From positions 1 to 57,836 of the forward strand of contig NZ_LNWY01000026.1 of the NCBI RefSeq assembly GCF_001681715.1: a stretch of DNA of 57,836 nt. The letters run 5' to 3'. Both the position numbers and the translations under genes were made by a program. The DNA is from Tritonibacter mobilis (lineage in GTDB: Bacteria > Pseudomonadota > Alphaproteobacteria > Rhodobacterales > Rhodobacteraceae). Of the stretch, positions 1-8,880 are shown in pieces (position 1 is the first letter of the stretch; the number at the start of each line of letters is the position of its first letter). A model generated the notes under the pieces. It saw only the letters and a program-made list of their open reading frames with translations, had not been told where the DNA came from and ran no database searches.

Positions 1-29
1 AAACCGCCGCGCCCGTCACAAAGCCTCAT
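1..29 (-). CDS. Possible start of the next fds-operon gene (partial)
   Basis: Fourteen bases after the fdsA stop a minus-strand ATG is preceded by AAGGG about ten bases upstream and stays open to the window edge; a GTG in another frame at 17-19 is an alternative start. In related operons a chaperone gene of the FdhD/FdsC type follows fdsA, so this may be its beginning. Fewer than ten codons are visible, so the identity rests on context alone. Confidence 0.22.
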
Positions 30-42
30 GTGATGCCATCCC

Positions 43-2817
43 TTACTCAGCCGCGATTTCACCTACCGCCTTCTCCACCCGAACAGCAGAGAATTTAAAT
101 TCCGGGATCTTACCGTAGGGATCGATCGCAGGGTTGGTCAGGATGTTGGCTGCTGCCTCCACATAGGCGAAGGGAACAAAGACCATATCCTCCGCAACTG
201 CACGGTCCGCACGCGCCATGATCTCGATTGAGCCACGACGCGTTGACAGACGTACCATTTCGCCCGGCTCGACACCAAGGACGCGCAGCGTGCGGGGATG
301 CAAAGAGCAATTAGCCTCCGGCTCTACCGTATCGAGTACAAGAGAGCGCCGCGTCATAGACCCCGTGTGCCAATGCTCTAGCTGGCGTCCGGTGGTCATA
401 ATCATCGGGTACTCGTCATCCGGGGCCTCATCCGGAGGGATGACAGATGCCGGAGTGAACTTGGCCCGCCCCTCGGGACGCGGGAAGCCGTCGCCAAATA
501 CAATCGCCTGACCGGGATCGGTTTCGCTTAGTGATGGGTACGTGATGGTCTCTGTCTCCAGACGCTCCCAAGTGATGTTATCGAGCGACTTCATATTGAG
601 CTTCATCTCACCGAAGACTTCGGACACATCTTTATAGGCCCAAGGCAGCCCAATCCGCTGCGCCAACTCCACAGTGATCTTCCAGTCCTCACGCGCCTCG
701 CCGGGCGGTGCAACAGCAGGACGAACACGTTGCACCTGACGATTGGTGTTTGAGACGGTGCCGTTCTTTTCATAGAGGGCCGAGGCCGGCAGGATGATGT
801 CGGCGAAGTTCGCGGTTTCCGTCAGAAAGATGTCCTGCACGATCATCAGGTCAAGTTTGGCAAAGGCCTCGCGCGCGTGGTCCGCGTCCGGGTCGGACAT
901 GGCCGGATTCTCACCCTGAATGTACATGCCCTTGATGTTGCCCGCGTAGACCTGATCGACGATTTCGGTCACGGTGAGTCCCTTCTCGTTTGAGAAATCC
1001 CCACCGCCCCACACATCGGTAAAGCTACGACGCACGTCATCCGAGGTGACGGTCTGATAGTCAGGCAAGAACATCGGGATGAGACCCGCATCCGACGCAC
1101 CTTGCACATTATTCTGCCCCCGCAGCGGATGCAGACCCGCGCCGGATTTGCCAACATTTCCGGTCATCAGCGCGAGTGAGATCAAGCAGCGGGAGTTATC
1201 GGTGCCATGGATGTGCTGGCTGACGCCCATGCCCCAAAAAATCATCCCCGCTTGCGCGCCCGCAAAGGTTCGCGCAACGCGGCGCAGCTGCTCAGGATCG
1301 ATACCGCAGATTTCAGACATTTTTTCCGGGGTGAACTGGCGCAGGTGTTCTTTCTCTGCCTCCCAGTTCTCGGTCCAGCGGTGGATATACTGGCTGTCGT
1401 ATAGCTCTTCTCCGACGATCACATTCATGATCGCGTTCAGCATCGACACATCGGCGCCGGGGCGGAATTGCAGCATCTCGTCCGCATAGCGCCGCATGCC
1501 GACGCCTCGCGGATCCATCACGATGAGCTTGCCGCCGCGTTTGGTGAATTGCTTAAAGTAGGTCGCCGCAACCGGATGGTTCTCAATCGGGTTGGCCCCG
1601 ATGATGATCGCCACATCTGCATTCTCGATCTCATTAAAGGTCGCAGTCACCGCACCTGAGCCCACGTTCTCAATCAGCGCCGCAACAGACGACGCGTGGC
1701 ACAGGCGCGTACAGTGATCGACGTTGTTGTGCTTGAAGCCCTGGCGGATGAACTTCTGGAAAAGATAGGCCTCTTCGTTGGTGCATTTGGCCGAACCAAA
1801 CCCTGCAACGGATTTTGGATCGTCATCGCGCAAGCGCATCAACCCCTTGGCCGCGAGGTCCATTGCCTCGTCCCAAGTGGCTTCGCGGAAGTGGGTCATC
1901 AGGTTGCCGGGATCGACGTTCAGCCCCTTGGCGGGTGCATCGTCGCGGCGGATCAGCGGCTTGGTCAAACGGTGCGGGTGGTGGATATAGTCAAAGCCAA
2001 ACCGGCCTTTCACACAGAGGCGGCCTTCGTTGGCGGGACCGTTGATGCCCTCGACATATTTGACCTTGCCGTCCTTGACCTTGAGCGACACCTTGCAGCC
2101 GACGCCACAGAAGGGGCAGACACTCTCAGTCTCAGAGTCGAAATCCGCACTGTCACCGACCTGAGCCTCATTCACTACGGTGGCGGGCATGAGCGCACCC
2201 GTCGGGCAGGCCTGCACGCATTCGCCGCAGGCCACACAGGAAGATGCCCCCATCGGATCGGCAATATCAAAGGTCGGATAGGCATTGTGACCGCGACCGG
2301 CCATCCCGATCACATCGTTCACCTGCACTTCACGGCAGGCCCGGACGCAGAGGCCGCAGGAAATACAGGCATCCAAGTTCACGCTCATCGCGACGTGGCT
2401 GTCATCCAGAAGCGGGATGTGCCCCTCTTCCAGCTTAGGAAAGCGTGACTCCGAAACCCCGTTCAACTCCGCCATATCCCACATATGCGAGGACTTATCG
2501 TGCGCGATATCCTGCGCGGGTTGATCTGCCACAAGGAGTTCCATCACCATCTTACGCGCATTAGTCGCGCGAGCATTGTTGGTGGTGACGACCATGCCCT
2601 CACTTGGTTCGCGAATACAGGAAGCCGCGAGGGTCCGCTCGCCTTCGATCTCCACCATACAGGCGCGGCAGTTGCCGTCGGAGCGATAGCCCGGTTGCGG
2701 CTTGTGACACAGATGTGGGATCTTGAGGCCGCGGCCATTGGCGACTTCCCAGATGGTCAGGCCAGCCTCGGCCGTGACCTGTTCGCCGTCGAGGGTAAAG
2801 GTGACTTTTTGGGACAT
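43..2817 (-). CDS. fdsA: NAD-dependent formate dehydrogenase, molybdenum catalytic subunit (FdsA type)
   Basis: The catalytic subunit oxidises formate to CO2 at a molybdenum bis-MGD centre and passes electrons to the FeS/flavin subunit encoded just upstream. The 924-residue protein has an N-terminal 2Fe-2S domain (Cys37, 50, 53, 67), two ferredoxin-type 4Fe-4S motifs (Cys151/154/157/161 and 194/197/200/204), and a further cluster (Cys234/237/241/268) opening the molybdopterin domain. In the motif HCTRLCHASS, Cys373 is the expected molybdenum ligand, so this is the cysteine and not the selenocysteine form. The C-terminal MGD-binding domain is complete. Length and domain order match cytoplasmic FdsA/FdhA of Rhodobacter and Methylobacterium. 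The ATG is supported by a GGGGAG element eleven bases upstream. It is the second gene of an operon after the fused FdsGB-type subunit. Confidence 0.95.
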   Translation of the reverse strand: MSQKVTFTLDGEQVTAEAGLTIWEVANGRGLKIPHLCHKPQPGYRSDGNCRACMVEIEGERTLAASCIREPSEGMVVTTNNARATNARKMVMELLVADQPAQDIAHDKSSHMWDMAELNGVSESRFPKLEEGHIPLLDDSHVAMSVNLDACISCGLCVRACREVQVNDVIGMAGRGHNAYPTFDIADPMGASSCVACGECVQACPTGALMPATVVNEAQVGDSADFDSETESVCPFCGVGCKVSLKVKDGKVKYVEGINGPANEGRLCVKGRFGFDYIHHPHRLTKPLIRRDDAPAKGLNVDPGNLMTHFREATWDEAMDLAAKGLMRLRDDDPKSVAGFGSAKCTNEEAYLFQKFIRQGFKHNNVDHCTRLCHASSVAALIENVGSGAVTATFNEIENADVAIIIGANPIENHPVAATYFKQFTKRGGKLIVMDPRGVGMRRYADEMLQFRPGADVSMLNAIMNVIVGEELYDSQYIHRWTENWEAEKEHLRQFTPEKMSEICGIDPEQLRRVARTFAGAQAGMIFWGMGVSQHIHGTDNSRCLISLALMTGNVGKSGAGLHPLRGQNNVQGASDAGLIPMFLPDYQTVTSDDVRRSFTDVWGGGDFSNEKGLTVTEIVDQVYAGNIKGMYIQGENPAMSDPDADHAREAFAKLDLMIVQDIFLTETANFADIILPASALYEKNGTVSNTNRQVQRVRPAVAPPGEAREDWKITVELAQRIGLPWAYKDVSEVFGEMKLNMKSLDNITWERLETETITYPSLSETDPGQAIVFGDGFPRPEGRAKFTPASVIPPDEAPDDEYPMIMTTGRQLEHWHTGSMTRRSLVLDTVEPEANCSLHPRTLRVLGVEPGEMVRLSTRRGSIEIMARADRAVAEDMVFVPFAYVEAAANILTNPAIDPYGKIPEFKFSAVRVEKAVGEIAAE

Positions 2818-2879
2818 TTCTTATTTCTCCCCGTTCTGCGTTGAGGGCAGCGACCGGCCCGAGGGGTGGGTGCAAAGCG

Positions 2880-2927
2880 CCCGCCCCATGGGGGCGGGTC
2901 GGGCGCTGCCCGGCTTATCAGCCGGGC
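2880..2927 (-). promoter_or_regulatory. Two consecutive GC-rich hairpins between the fds genes
   Basis: In the 137-base gap between the two formate dehydrogenase genes lie two perfect hairpins. CCCGCCCC / GGGGCGGG has a 3-nt loop (2880-2898), and GCCCGGCT / AGCCGGGC has the loop TATC (2908-2927). Neither has a T-run, so they look less like a full terminator than like mRNA-stabilising or partial attenuating structures that set the ratio of the subunits. That role is inferred. Confidence 0.5.
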
Positions 2928-2954
2928 GGGAGTTCAATGTGACACTCGACATGC

Positions 2955-4643
2955 TCACACCTCCTCGGGGAAGTGTTTCATGGTCAGGCGGATCGGGTTC
3001 GGCGCGGCTTGACCAAGACCGCAGATGGACGCGTCCACCATGGTCTGGCTCAGCTCTTCCAATAGGGACTGGTCCCATTTCTCCGCCTGCATCAGCTTCA
3101 CCGCCTTTTCACAGCCGACACGACATGGTGTGCATTGGCCGCAGCTTTCATCTTCAAAAAAGCGCAGCATGTTGAGCGCCGCGTCGCGCGCCGAGTCCTG
3201 ATCCGATAGCACCACCACGGCAGCCGACCCAATGAACGAGCCATGTGGTTGCAACGTGTCAAAATCGAGCGGGATGTCATTCATATGTGCAGGCAACAGA
3301 CCCGACGACGGGCCACCGGGCTGATAGGCCTTGAACGAATGGCCATCCAGCATACCACCCGCCGCTTCGATCACATCGAGGATGGTGGACCCCGCAGGCA
3401 GCAGGTGTACGCCTGGATTTTTTACCCGGCCAGACACGGAATAAGAACGCAGCCCCTTGCGACCGTTCTTTTCAACCGTGTTCAGGCACTCTGGTCCCTC
3501 GCGGTTGATTTTGGCGATCCAATATAGGGTCTCGACATTATGTACGAGGGTCGGGCGACCAAAGATCCCGACCTGCGCGACAAACGGTGGCCGATGTCTC
3601 GGTTCGCCACGCTTGCCTTCGATGGACTCGATCATCGCGGATTCTTCACCGCAGATGTAGGCCCCTGCCCCGCGCCGCAGGTCAATGTAGCCTGCCTTGA
3701 CGATCCCGGCTTCCTCCAGCGCACGGATCTCACGACGCAAGATCTCCAGGACCGCCGGATATTCGTCCCGCATATAAATGAACGCTTTTTCTGCCTCGAC
3801 CGCCCACGCGGCGATCAGCATGCCTTCGAGAAACAGATGCGGAGTACGTTCAAGGTAATAGCGATCCTTAAATGTACCCGGTTCACCTTCATCACCATTG
3901 ACGGCAAGGTAACGCGGCCCCTCATTGGCGCGCACGAAGCCCCACTTCTTACCGGACGGGAAACCTGCCCCACCAAGTCCACGCAGACCCGCAGAGAGCA
4001 ACGTTTCCTGCACGGCTTCCCAATCGCCATGCGCGCGCAGGTTCTTCAGAACCTCGTAACCTCCGGCAATCGCGTATTCACGATAGATCTCATAAGGCGG
4101 CACATGCACATGGGTGTCATCGGCAGCAATCGCGGCCTCAACTTTTTCAACTGTCGCGTTGTCGATGTGGTTGTGGCCGATTTCCAGCACCGGCGCTGTA
4201 TCGCAGCGCCCCATGCAGGGGGCACGCAAAACACGCACCTTTGCCGGATTCATGCCCTCTTCCAGCGCTTTTTTCAGCTGCTCCGCACCCGCCAACTCGC
4301 AGGACAACGAATCGCAAACCCGGATCGTCAACGCGGGCGGTGGGGTCTCGCCTTCTTTGACGACATCAAAATGGGCGTAAAAACTGGCAACCTCAAAGAT
4401 CTCGGCCTGTCCGGTGCGCATCTCTTCCGCAAGCGCACGGATGTGCGCTGCAGAAATATAACCAAACTTGTCCTGAACTAAGTGCAGGAACTCTATAAGA
4501 AGATCGCGATCCCGAGGGCGTTCCCCCAGCAGGTCAAGGATCTCGGAATGAGCCTGATCATCAAGCTGACGACCCTTTGGGGTTTTGCGCCCCTTGCCGC
4601 GCCCGGATTTCCAGACTCCGGAGGTGTTATCTAGAGGTGCCAT
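2955..4643 (-). CDS. fdsB: NAD-dependent formate dehydrogenase, fused FdsG-FdsB (NuoE-NuoF-like) subunit
   Basis: This 562-residue protein is the diaphorase side of formate dehydrogenase: it takes electrons from FdsA and reduces NAD+. Residues 1-170 form a NuoE/FdsG thioredoxin-like 2Fe-2S domain (Cys110, 115, 143, 147). The rest is NuoF/FdsB-like, with the nucleotide-binding glycine loop RGLGGAGFPSGKKW at 221-234, the flavin site NGDEGEPGTFKDR at 249-261, and a 4Fe-4S motif (Cys501, 504, 507 and 541). In Rhodobacter capsulatus these are two proteins, whereas Methylobacterium FDH1 uses a fused beta subunit like this one. The start at 4643 has GGGAG at good spacing; an in-frame ATG at 4673 with GAGGGTGGGA upstream is the alternative. 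The gene is first in the operon, 113 bases after the LysR gene. Confidence 0.93.
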   Translation of the reverse strand: MAPLDNTSGVWKSGRGKGRKTPKGRQLDDQAHSEILDLLGERPRDRDLLIEFLHLVQDKFGYISAAHIRALAEEMRTGQAEIFEVASFYAHFDVVKEGETPPPALTIRVCDSLSCELAGAEQLKKALEEGMNPAKVRVLRAPCMGRCDTAPVLEIGHNHIDNATVEKVEAAIAADDTHVHVPPYEIYREYAIAGGYEVLKNLRAHGDWEAVQETLLSAGLRGLGGAGFPSGKKWGFVRANEGPRYLAVNGDEGEPGTFKDRYYLERTPHLFLEGMLIAAWAVEAEKAFIYMRDEYPAVLEILRREIRALEEAGIVKAGYIDLRRGAGAYICGEESAMIESIEGKRGEPRHRPPFVAQVGIFGRPTLVHNVETLYWIAKINREGPECLNTVEKNGRKGLRSYSVSGRVKNPGVHLLPAGSTILDVIEAAGGMLDGHSFKAYQPGGPSSGLLPAHMNDIPLDFDTLQPHGSFIGSAAVVVLSDQDSARDAALNMLRFFEDESCGQCTPCRVGCEKAVKLMQAEKWDQSLLEELSQTMVDASICGLGQAAPNPIRLTMKHFPEEV

Positions 4644-4756
4644 GGGTGTCTCCCAGTTCAGGTGCCTGAACATCGAGATCCCACCCTCACCTTCTATGGT
4701 CAAATTCGAATGCCCGAAGGCGCAATCAGCATTCTTTATGATGCATTCGCAGCGAT

Positions 4757-5644
4757 TTATGGCGCAGTTGCAGCAATCACACCCTTTAGCGCGCGAATGG
4801 TAGTAAGCTCAGGCTGCCGCTCAATCGAGGCCAAACATATTGGCCATGACGGCTCGGGCTCAATCAGCTTGAGCGCCCTAGTGCCTTCGAGGGGGCCCAG
4901 AGCTTCAATCAGGGCTCGTGGTAAGATGGTGGCAACCGATCCTGCTCGCGCCATCACGATGGAAGCCATAAAGCCGCTTGCCTCTGAAACGATTTCTGGC
5001 CGCAAGCTCAGGTCCGAGAAAATGCGATCCAGAATGCGCCGGTTTTGCATCTGTGGTTCCAGCAAACTGAGCGGCAACTGCGCCGCCGCCTGCCATGATA
5101 TATCAGGACCATGACCTTCTAGTAGTTGCTCGGAGGCGAACAGCACATATGCTTCATCGTAGAGATGTTGAACGCTCATATCATCGCGCCCCACGCTATC
5201 GCTATAGGTCACGCCGACATCCAGCGTGCCATCATAAAGCCGCTGCTGAATGTTGAGCGACGTTGTGACCTCAAGCCGGACCAGCACACGGGGATGCGCC
5301 TGATGCATACGATCAATAAGTTGGGCCGCGTAGGAGGTCGCCGTCGGAACCACACCGACAATCAACGTCCCAGTGACTTCGCCTCGTGCTGCAGCGATCT
5401 CCTGATTGAGCGCTTTTGCGTCATCCAGAATGCTCCGCGCCCGCTCCACGATCATCTGACCTTCTGCGGTGAGACCTTGAAAACGGTTGCCGCGTCGCAC
5501 GATGGACAGGCCCAGCTTGTCTTCAAGGCCACGAATGCGCATGGAAAACGCAGGCTGAGACATATTGCAGGCCTCAGCCGCTTTGGCAAAATGCTGATGA
5601 CGCGCCAGTGCCGTCAACAACTGCAAGTCTTTCAGCTCAATCAT
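4757..5644 (-). CDS. LysR-family regulator upstream of the formate dehydrogenase operon
   Basis: The 295-residue protein has a classic LysR winged helix-turn-helix at residues 1-60 (the segment AKAAEACNMSQPAFSMRIRG lies in the recognition region) followed by a periplasmic-binding-protein-like effector domain. It lies immediately upstream of and codirectional with the fds genes, so it is the probable formate or redox-responsive regulator of that operon, comparable in role to FdsR of Cupriavidus (context inference). The ATG at 5644 is preferred over a TTG one codon earlier. A perfect palindrome starts 37 bases upstream of the start and may be its own operator. Glycine betaine, formate or another metabolite could be the ligand; sequence does not decide. 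Confidence 0.88.
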   Translation of the reverse strand: MIELKDLQLLTALARHQHFAKAAEACNMSQPAFSMRIRGLEDKLGLSIVRRGNRFQGLTAEGQMIVERARSILDDAKALNQEIAAARGEVTGTLIVGVVPTATSYAAQLIDRMHQAHPRVLVRLEVTTSLNIQQRLYDGTLDVGVTYSDSVGRDDMSVQHLYDEAYVLFASEQLLEGHGPDISWQAAAQLPLSLLEPQMQNRRILDRIFSDLSLRPEIVSEASGFMASIVMARAGSVATILPRALIEALGPLEGTRALKLIEPEPSWPICLASIERQPELTTIRALKGVIAATAP

Positions 5645-5647
5645 CAA

Positions 5648-5980
5648 CGCCTACTGATCTCATTCGATGCCTCACATGCTGATTTTGCGCATCGCAAAAT
5701 CCCCGTAGTGCCTCGCCCAGTCACAACGATACATTACTTAGACGAGACTTGCCGCACCATCCTCAATGCCTGACCATAGGAGGACCGGCTCGATAAGGTA
5801 TTGATCCGGATATTCTTTATTGAGACAGCATATCCTTCTGTCTGGTTTATTTCTGCCCGCCACACGGCAACAAACGGACAAATAACGCCAAATATACGGG
5901 TTAATCGGCTGGTAAACTCTCTGCGCTAACCCAAGAGAACATAATCTTCACGGATGCCCCCGGCATGAAGGAGTTAAATC
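5648..5980. other. 333-base intergenic region between lysR and the sensor/MCP pair
   Basis: The two flanking genes point away from each other, so both promoters must lie here. I see one strong palindrome (5681-5701, entered separately), AT-rich stretches around 5800-5910 suitable for the promoter of the downstream pair, and the AAGGAG ribosome site of that pair at 5968-5973. No convincing small gene is visible on either strand. Confidence 0.5.
5681..5701. promoter_or_regulatory. Perfect palindrome upstream of lysR, candidate LysR operator
   Basis: GATTTTGCG and CGCAAAATC are exact inverted repeats of 9 bp around the 3-nt centre CAT. The inner part fits the T-N11-A rule for LysR operators. 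The site ends 36 bases before the lysR start codon, the usual place for an autoregulatory site. Binding itself is inferred. Confidence 0.55.
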
Positions 5981-6550
5981 GTGCGTCTCGTAACCACTCT
6001 TGCGGCCTTGCTCATGGCTGCTCCGGCTTTTGCAGCAGATGAATTCACCCCGGCCTTGCAAGCCTATATGGACGATGAAATCAGCGATTGGGCCAACGCC
6101 CCAGAAATCGTCACAGCCATCAAAGCGCAAAATGAGGCACACGCCGGTCTCAGCCAAACTCAAATCGACGAAATGGATCAGGCATGGCGCGCCTCGGTCG
6201 GCTCGCCCTCCAATGACCCCATCGAACCTGTATTGAACAACCCGGTTTCAGACGCGCTGCGTGCGCGGATTGAGGCGTCAATGGGCGCTATGACTGAGGT
6301 CTTCATCATGGATGAACATGGGCTGAACGTCGCCGCTTCTGCGGTTACTTCTGACATGTGGCAGGGCGATGAAGCGAAATTCCAAGATACATACGGCAAG
6401 GGTGCCGGAAGCGTTCACATCAGTGAGGTGGAGCTCGATGAGTCCACTCAGCGCTATCAGGGTCAGATTTCGGTGACCATTGTGGATCCGGACACAGGTG
6501 CGCCCATCGGTGCGCTCACAGTTGGAGTTGATGCAGAAAGCCTTCTGTAA
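5981..6550 (+). CDS. Secreted sensor-like (PDC/Cache-type) protein paired with a chemoreceptor
   Basis: A 189-residue protein with a clear Sec signal peptide (MRLVTTLAALLMAAPAFA, cleaved before ADE). The mature part resembles small PDC/Cache-type ligand domains: an amphipathic helical first half, then the strand pattern TEVFIMDEHGLNVAAS and a closing VTIVDPDTGAPIGALTVGVD, typical of the last strands of such folds. There is no membrane anchor. The GTG start is chosen because AAGGAG lies seven bases upstream. It ends 37 bases before a methyl-accepting chemotaxis protein, so the two are very likely cotranscribed, and this protein may present a ligand to the receptor in the periplasm. The specific ligand is unknown; the fold is read from pattern only. 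Confidence 0.82.
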   Translation: MRLVTTLAALLMAAPAFAADEFTPALQAYMDDEISDWANAPEIVTAIKAQNEAHAGLSQTQIDEMDQAWRASVGSPSNDPIEPVLNNPVSDALRARIEASMGAMTEVFIMDEHGLNVAASAVTSDMWQGDEAKFQDTYGKGAGSVHISEVELDESTQRYQGQISVTIVDPDTGAPIGALTVGVDAESLL

Positions 6551-6587
6551 CACTCAAAATCACCTGGCAACTGAACGGGTAACACCA

Positions 6588-8432
6588 ATGGCGACCACCG
6601 AAACCACACGCTCCGCCATCAAAGGATGGTCAATCTTTGCAAAACTCAGCCTCCTGCTGACGGCAGCAACGCTTGTGACTGCGACGTTTATCATCGTCGC
6701 AAACAAATTGATCATCGATCAAACCGTTCAAGAGGGCGTGTACACGCTGGGAGAGAATGTAACCTATTCGGTTGCCTCTCGCAGCGGCGGGGCAATCCGT
6801 TTCGGCGACCAGGAGAAGCTCTTGGCCGATCTGTCTACCGTCATGGAGATGTCTGAAGGCCGCTCCTTGCATGGCATCGCGATCAAAACGGACGGCGCGG
6901 TGGTGGCGTCAACGGGAACAGCAGGTGAGGGCGAGATTGCGGAGCTTTCTGCATTGGCCCTCGCTGCGATCGAAACCAACACAGCGCAAGCCAGCGCTGA
7001 TGGCGAGTTCTTTGCAGCACCGGCCACAACCTCAAAAGGTGTTCCGGTGGGTGCTGTGGCCATGCTTTGGTCCAGTGAAACAGCGAAGGCAGATGCCTTT
7101 AATCACCAACTCATGGCCTATGGCGTTGGTGCGGGGCTGTTTCTGCTGATGATATTCCTCTCCTCTTTGATTTTGCGCCGAGTGGTGAGCGGCCCTCTGA
7201 ACGACCTTGGGTCTAGCATTGTCAGTATCGCTGAGGGGAACTACACTCAGCCGGGTCAGTATCTTTCGCGCGCAGACGAGGTGGGGCGGATCGCTCGCAA
7301 TGTCGACGATTTAAAACGTCAGCTCGCATCAGCAAAAGCTATGGAGCAAGAGCGCGAAACCGCGCAAGCTCACCAAAAACACGTCGTCGACGCCTTGAAC
7401 AATGCGCTAAAGCGCATGTCCGATGGCGATCTGACTCATGCCATCAATGATCCGTTCGCGGAAGAATACGAAACCCTGCGGCGCAACTTTAATTCTACCC
7501 GCGCGACGATGGTCAGCATTATCGATTCCGTGATCGAAAGCTCTGAACGCATCCGCTCAAGCGCCGAGGAAATCAGTGTGTCATCCTCTGATCTTTCCCA
7601 GCGCACGGAGAGCCAAGCAGCCACATTGGAAGAGACCGCTGCCGCGATGGAACAGCTGAACGGCAGCGTACGTTCAGCAGCCGAAGGGGCACGTGAAGTC
7701 GAAGGCATTATGGACGAAACCCGCGCCACGGCCGAGCAAAGCAGCAAAGTCGTGACCGACGCCGTCGAAGCGATGTCCAACATTGAGGCTTCGTCCGTCA
7801 AGATATCGAAAATTTTGACAGTTATCGATGACATCGCCTTCCAAACAAACCTGCTCGCGCTGAACGCTGGCGTTGAAGCCGCCCGCGCGGGGGAAGCAGG
7901 ACGCGGTTTTGCGGTCGTCGCCTCCGAGGTGCGCGCGCTCGCACAGCGCTCTTCTGACGCGGCCCAAGAAATCAAACATCTGATCGTCGAAAGCACCGAG
8001 CAGGTAGGCGAAGGTGTTCGCCTAGTCGGCCGCACGGGCGAGGAACTGGATAAGATCGTCAGCCGTGTGGGGACGATTTCAGGTCATGTCAGTGGCATCG
8101 CCACCGGTGCAGAGGAACAATCGACCACGTTGAATGAGATCAACACTGGCGTGTCTCAGCTCGACCAAGTAACACAACACAACGCCGCTATGGTCGAAGA
8201 AACGACAGCTGCCAGCCAGGTGCTTCGCAACGATGCTGCCCAGCTCGCGCGCGTTGTTGCTGTCTTCAAAACAAATGGCGCACAACATCAGGTCACACCT
8301 GAGCCGCAGGCCGAAACGGTCGCAGATCTTGCCATGCAATCCACATCAGAGCCGTTAGACTCGCCCGCACACGCGCCAGGAGCAGAGGCTGACACTCCAT
8401 TGAAGGCAGCAGTGGGCTGGGAGGATTTCTGA
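6588..8432 (+). CDS. Methyl-accepting chemotaxis protein
   Basis: A 614-residue transmembrane chemoreceptor. A first membrane helix lies near residues 16-38 and a second near 177-199, enclosing a periplasmic domain of about 140 residues. A HAMP domain follows (RADEVGRIARNVDDLKRQL), and then a long signalling coiled coil. Its hairpin tip is well conserved around residues 412-460 (IDDIAFQTNLLALNAGVEAA, then AGRGFAVVASEVRALAQRS) and binds CheA and CheW. The protein ends in GWEDF, a C-terminal aromatic pentapeptide of the type that tethers CheR/CheB, so it is probably methylated. The ATG at 6588 starts the natural hydrophilic N-terminus and has only a weak ribosome site, which fits translational coupling to the upstream sensor-like gene. 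Confidence 0.93.
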   Translation: MATTETTRSAIKGWSIFAKLSLLLTAATLVTATFIIVANKLIIDQTVQEGVYTLGENVTYSVASRSGGAIRFGDQEKLLADLSTVMEMSEGRSLHGIAIKTDGAVVASTGTAGEGEIAELSALALAAIETNTAQASADGEFFAAPATTSKGVPVGAVAMLWSSETAKADAFNHQLMAYGVGAGLFLLMIFLSSLILRRVVSGPLNDLGSSIVSIAEGNYTQPGQYLSRADEVGRIARNVDDLKRQLASAKAMEQERETAQAHQKHVVDALNNALKRMSDGDLTHAINDPFAEEYETLRRNFNSTRATMVSIIDSVIESSERIRSSAEEISVSSSDLSQRTESQAATLEETAAAMEQLNGSVRSAAEGAREVEGIMDETRATAEQSSKVVTDAVEAMSNIEASSVKISKILTVIDDIAFQTNLLALNAGVEAARAGEAGRGFAVVASEVRALAQRSSDAAQEIKHLIVESTEQVGEGVRLVGRTGEELDKIVSRVGTISGHVSGIATGAEEQSTTLNEINTGVSQLDQVTQHNAAMVEETTAASQVLRNDAAQLARVVAVFKTNGAQHQVTPEPQAETVADLAMQSTSEPLDSPAHAPGAEADTPLKAAVGWEDF

Positions 8433-8475
8433 TCCTGCTCACACTTGCTCTAAGAATGCGGAAACCACACTAGTT

Positions 8476-8634
8476 TCAAAGCGGCCGCCAGTCATAAGCG
8501 CGGCCGCTTAATTCATTTCGATCACGACAAACCTGTTTAGCGTGCGCCACTTGATCACGCGTATTCCCTTGGATGCGTGAGCGCGTGCGCGATCCGTTGG
8601 GGCTCATGCCGTGTTGTTGGGTAGAATCAGACAT
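8476..8634 (-). CDS. Candidate 52-residue small protein, unknown function
   Basis: A complete minus-strand frame from ATG (8634) to TGA reads as a hydrophilic, arginine-rich peptide (MSDSTQQHGMSPNGSRTRSR at the start, AHAKQVCRDRNEL in the middle, YDWRPL at the end). It has no hydrophobic segment. The last codons lie inside the hairpin that terminates the convergent chemoreceptor gene. The only ribosome-site-like sequence is AGAGAG about nine bases upstream, which is weak. I do not recognise the family. It is listed because composition and codon choice look protein-like; it could be chance. Confidence 0.28.
   Translation of the reverse strand: MSDSTQQHGMSPNGSRTRSRIQGNTRDQVAHAKQVCRDRNELSGRAYDWRPL
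8479..8509 (+). terminator. Hairpin terminator after the chemoreceptor gene
   Basis: AAGCGGCCGC and GCGGCCGCTT form a perfect 10-bp stem with an 11-nt loop, 46 bases after the stop codon. Only a short TTAATT follows, so termination efficiency is uncertain. The stem is symmetric and could act on both strands. Confidence 0.55.
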
Positions 8635-8880
8635 GCCGCTGCTCTCTTTCTCTCGCTTGTCCCTAGTGGCTCAACCCACTGCAACTGTGCGATAAAATTC
8701 CAGCGTAAAGAGCGTAACGCCTCCGAGGCAGAAGACATCTACTAAAAGTAGCTTTCGAGGCGAATAGCTGCTTCAGACGACAACCAATGGACATCGTCAC
8801 CTTCCGACACCAAGCTCATAACTAAAAAATTATCATTAAAATCAGATAGCTAAGGAAATTTCTCGGCCTCCTTCAGAATT

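Noticed and set aside
1696-2448. 250-codon open frame opposite the formate dehydrogenase gene
   Set aside because: It lies wholly antisense to fdsA, mirrors its codon bias and shows no family motifs or ribosome site.
3540-4481. 313-codon open frame opposite the fused FdsGB gene
   Set aside because: Antisense shadow of a strongly conserved gene; composition is unlike a real protein.
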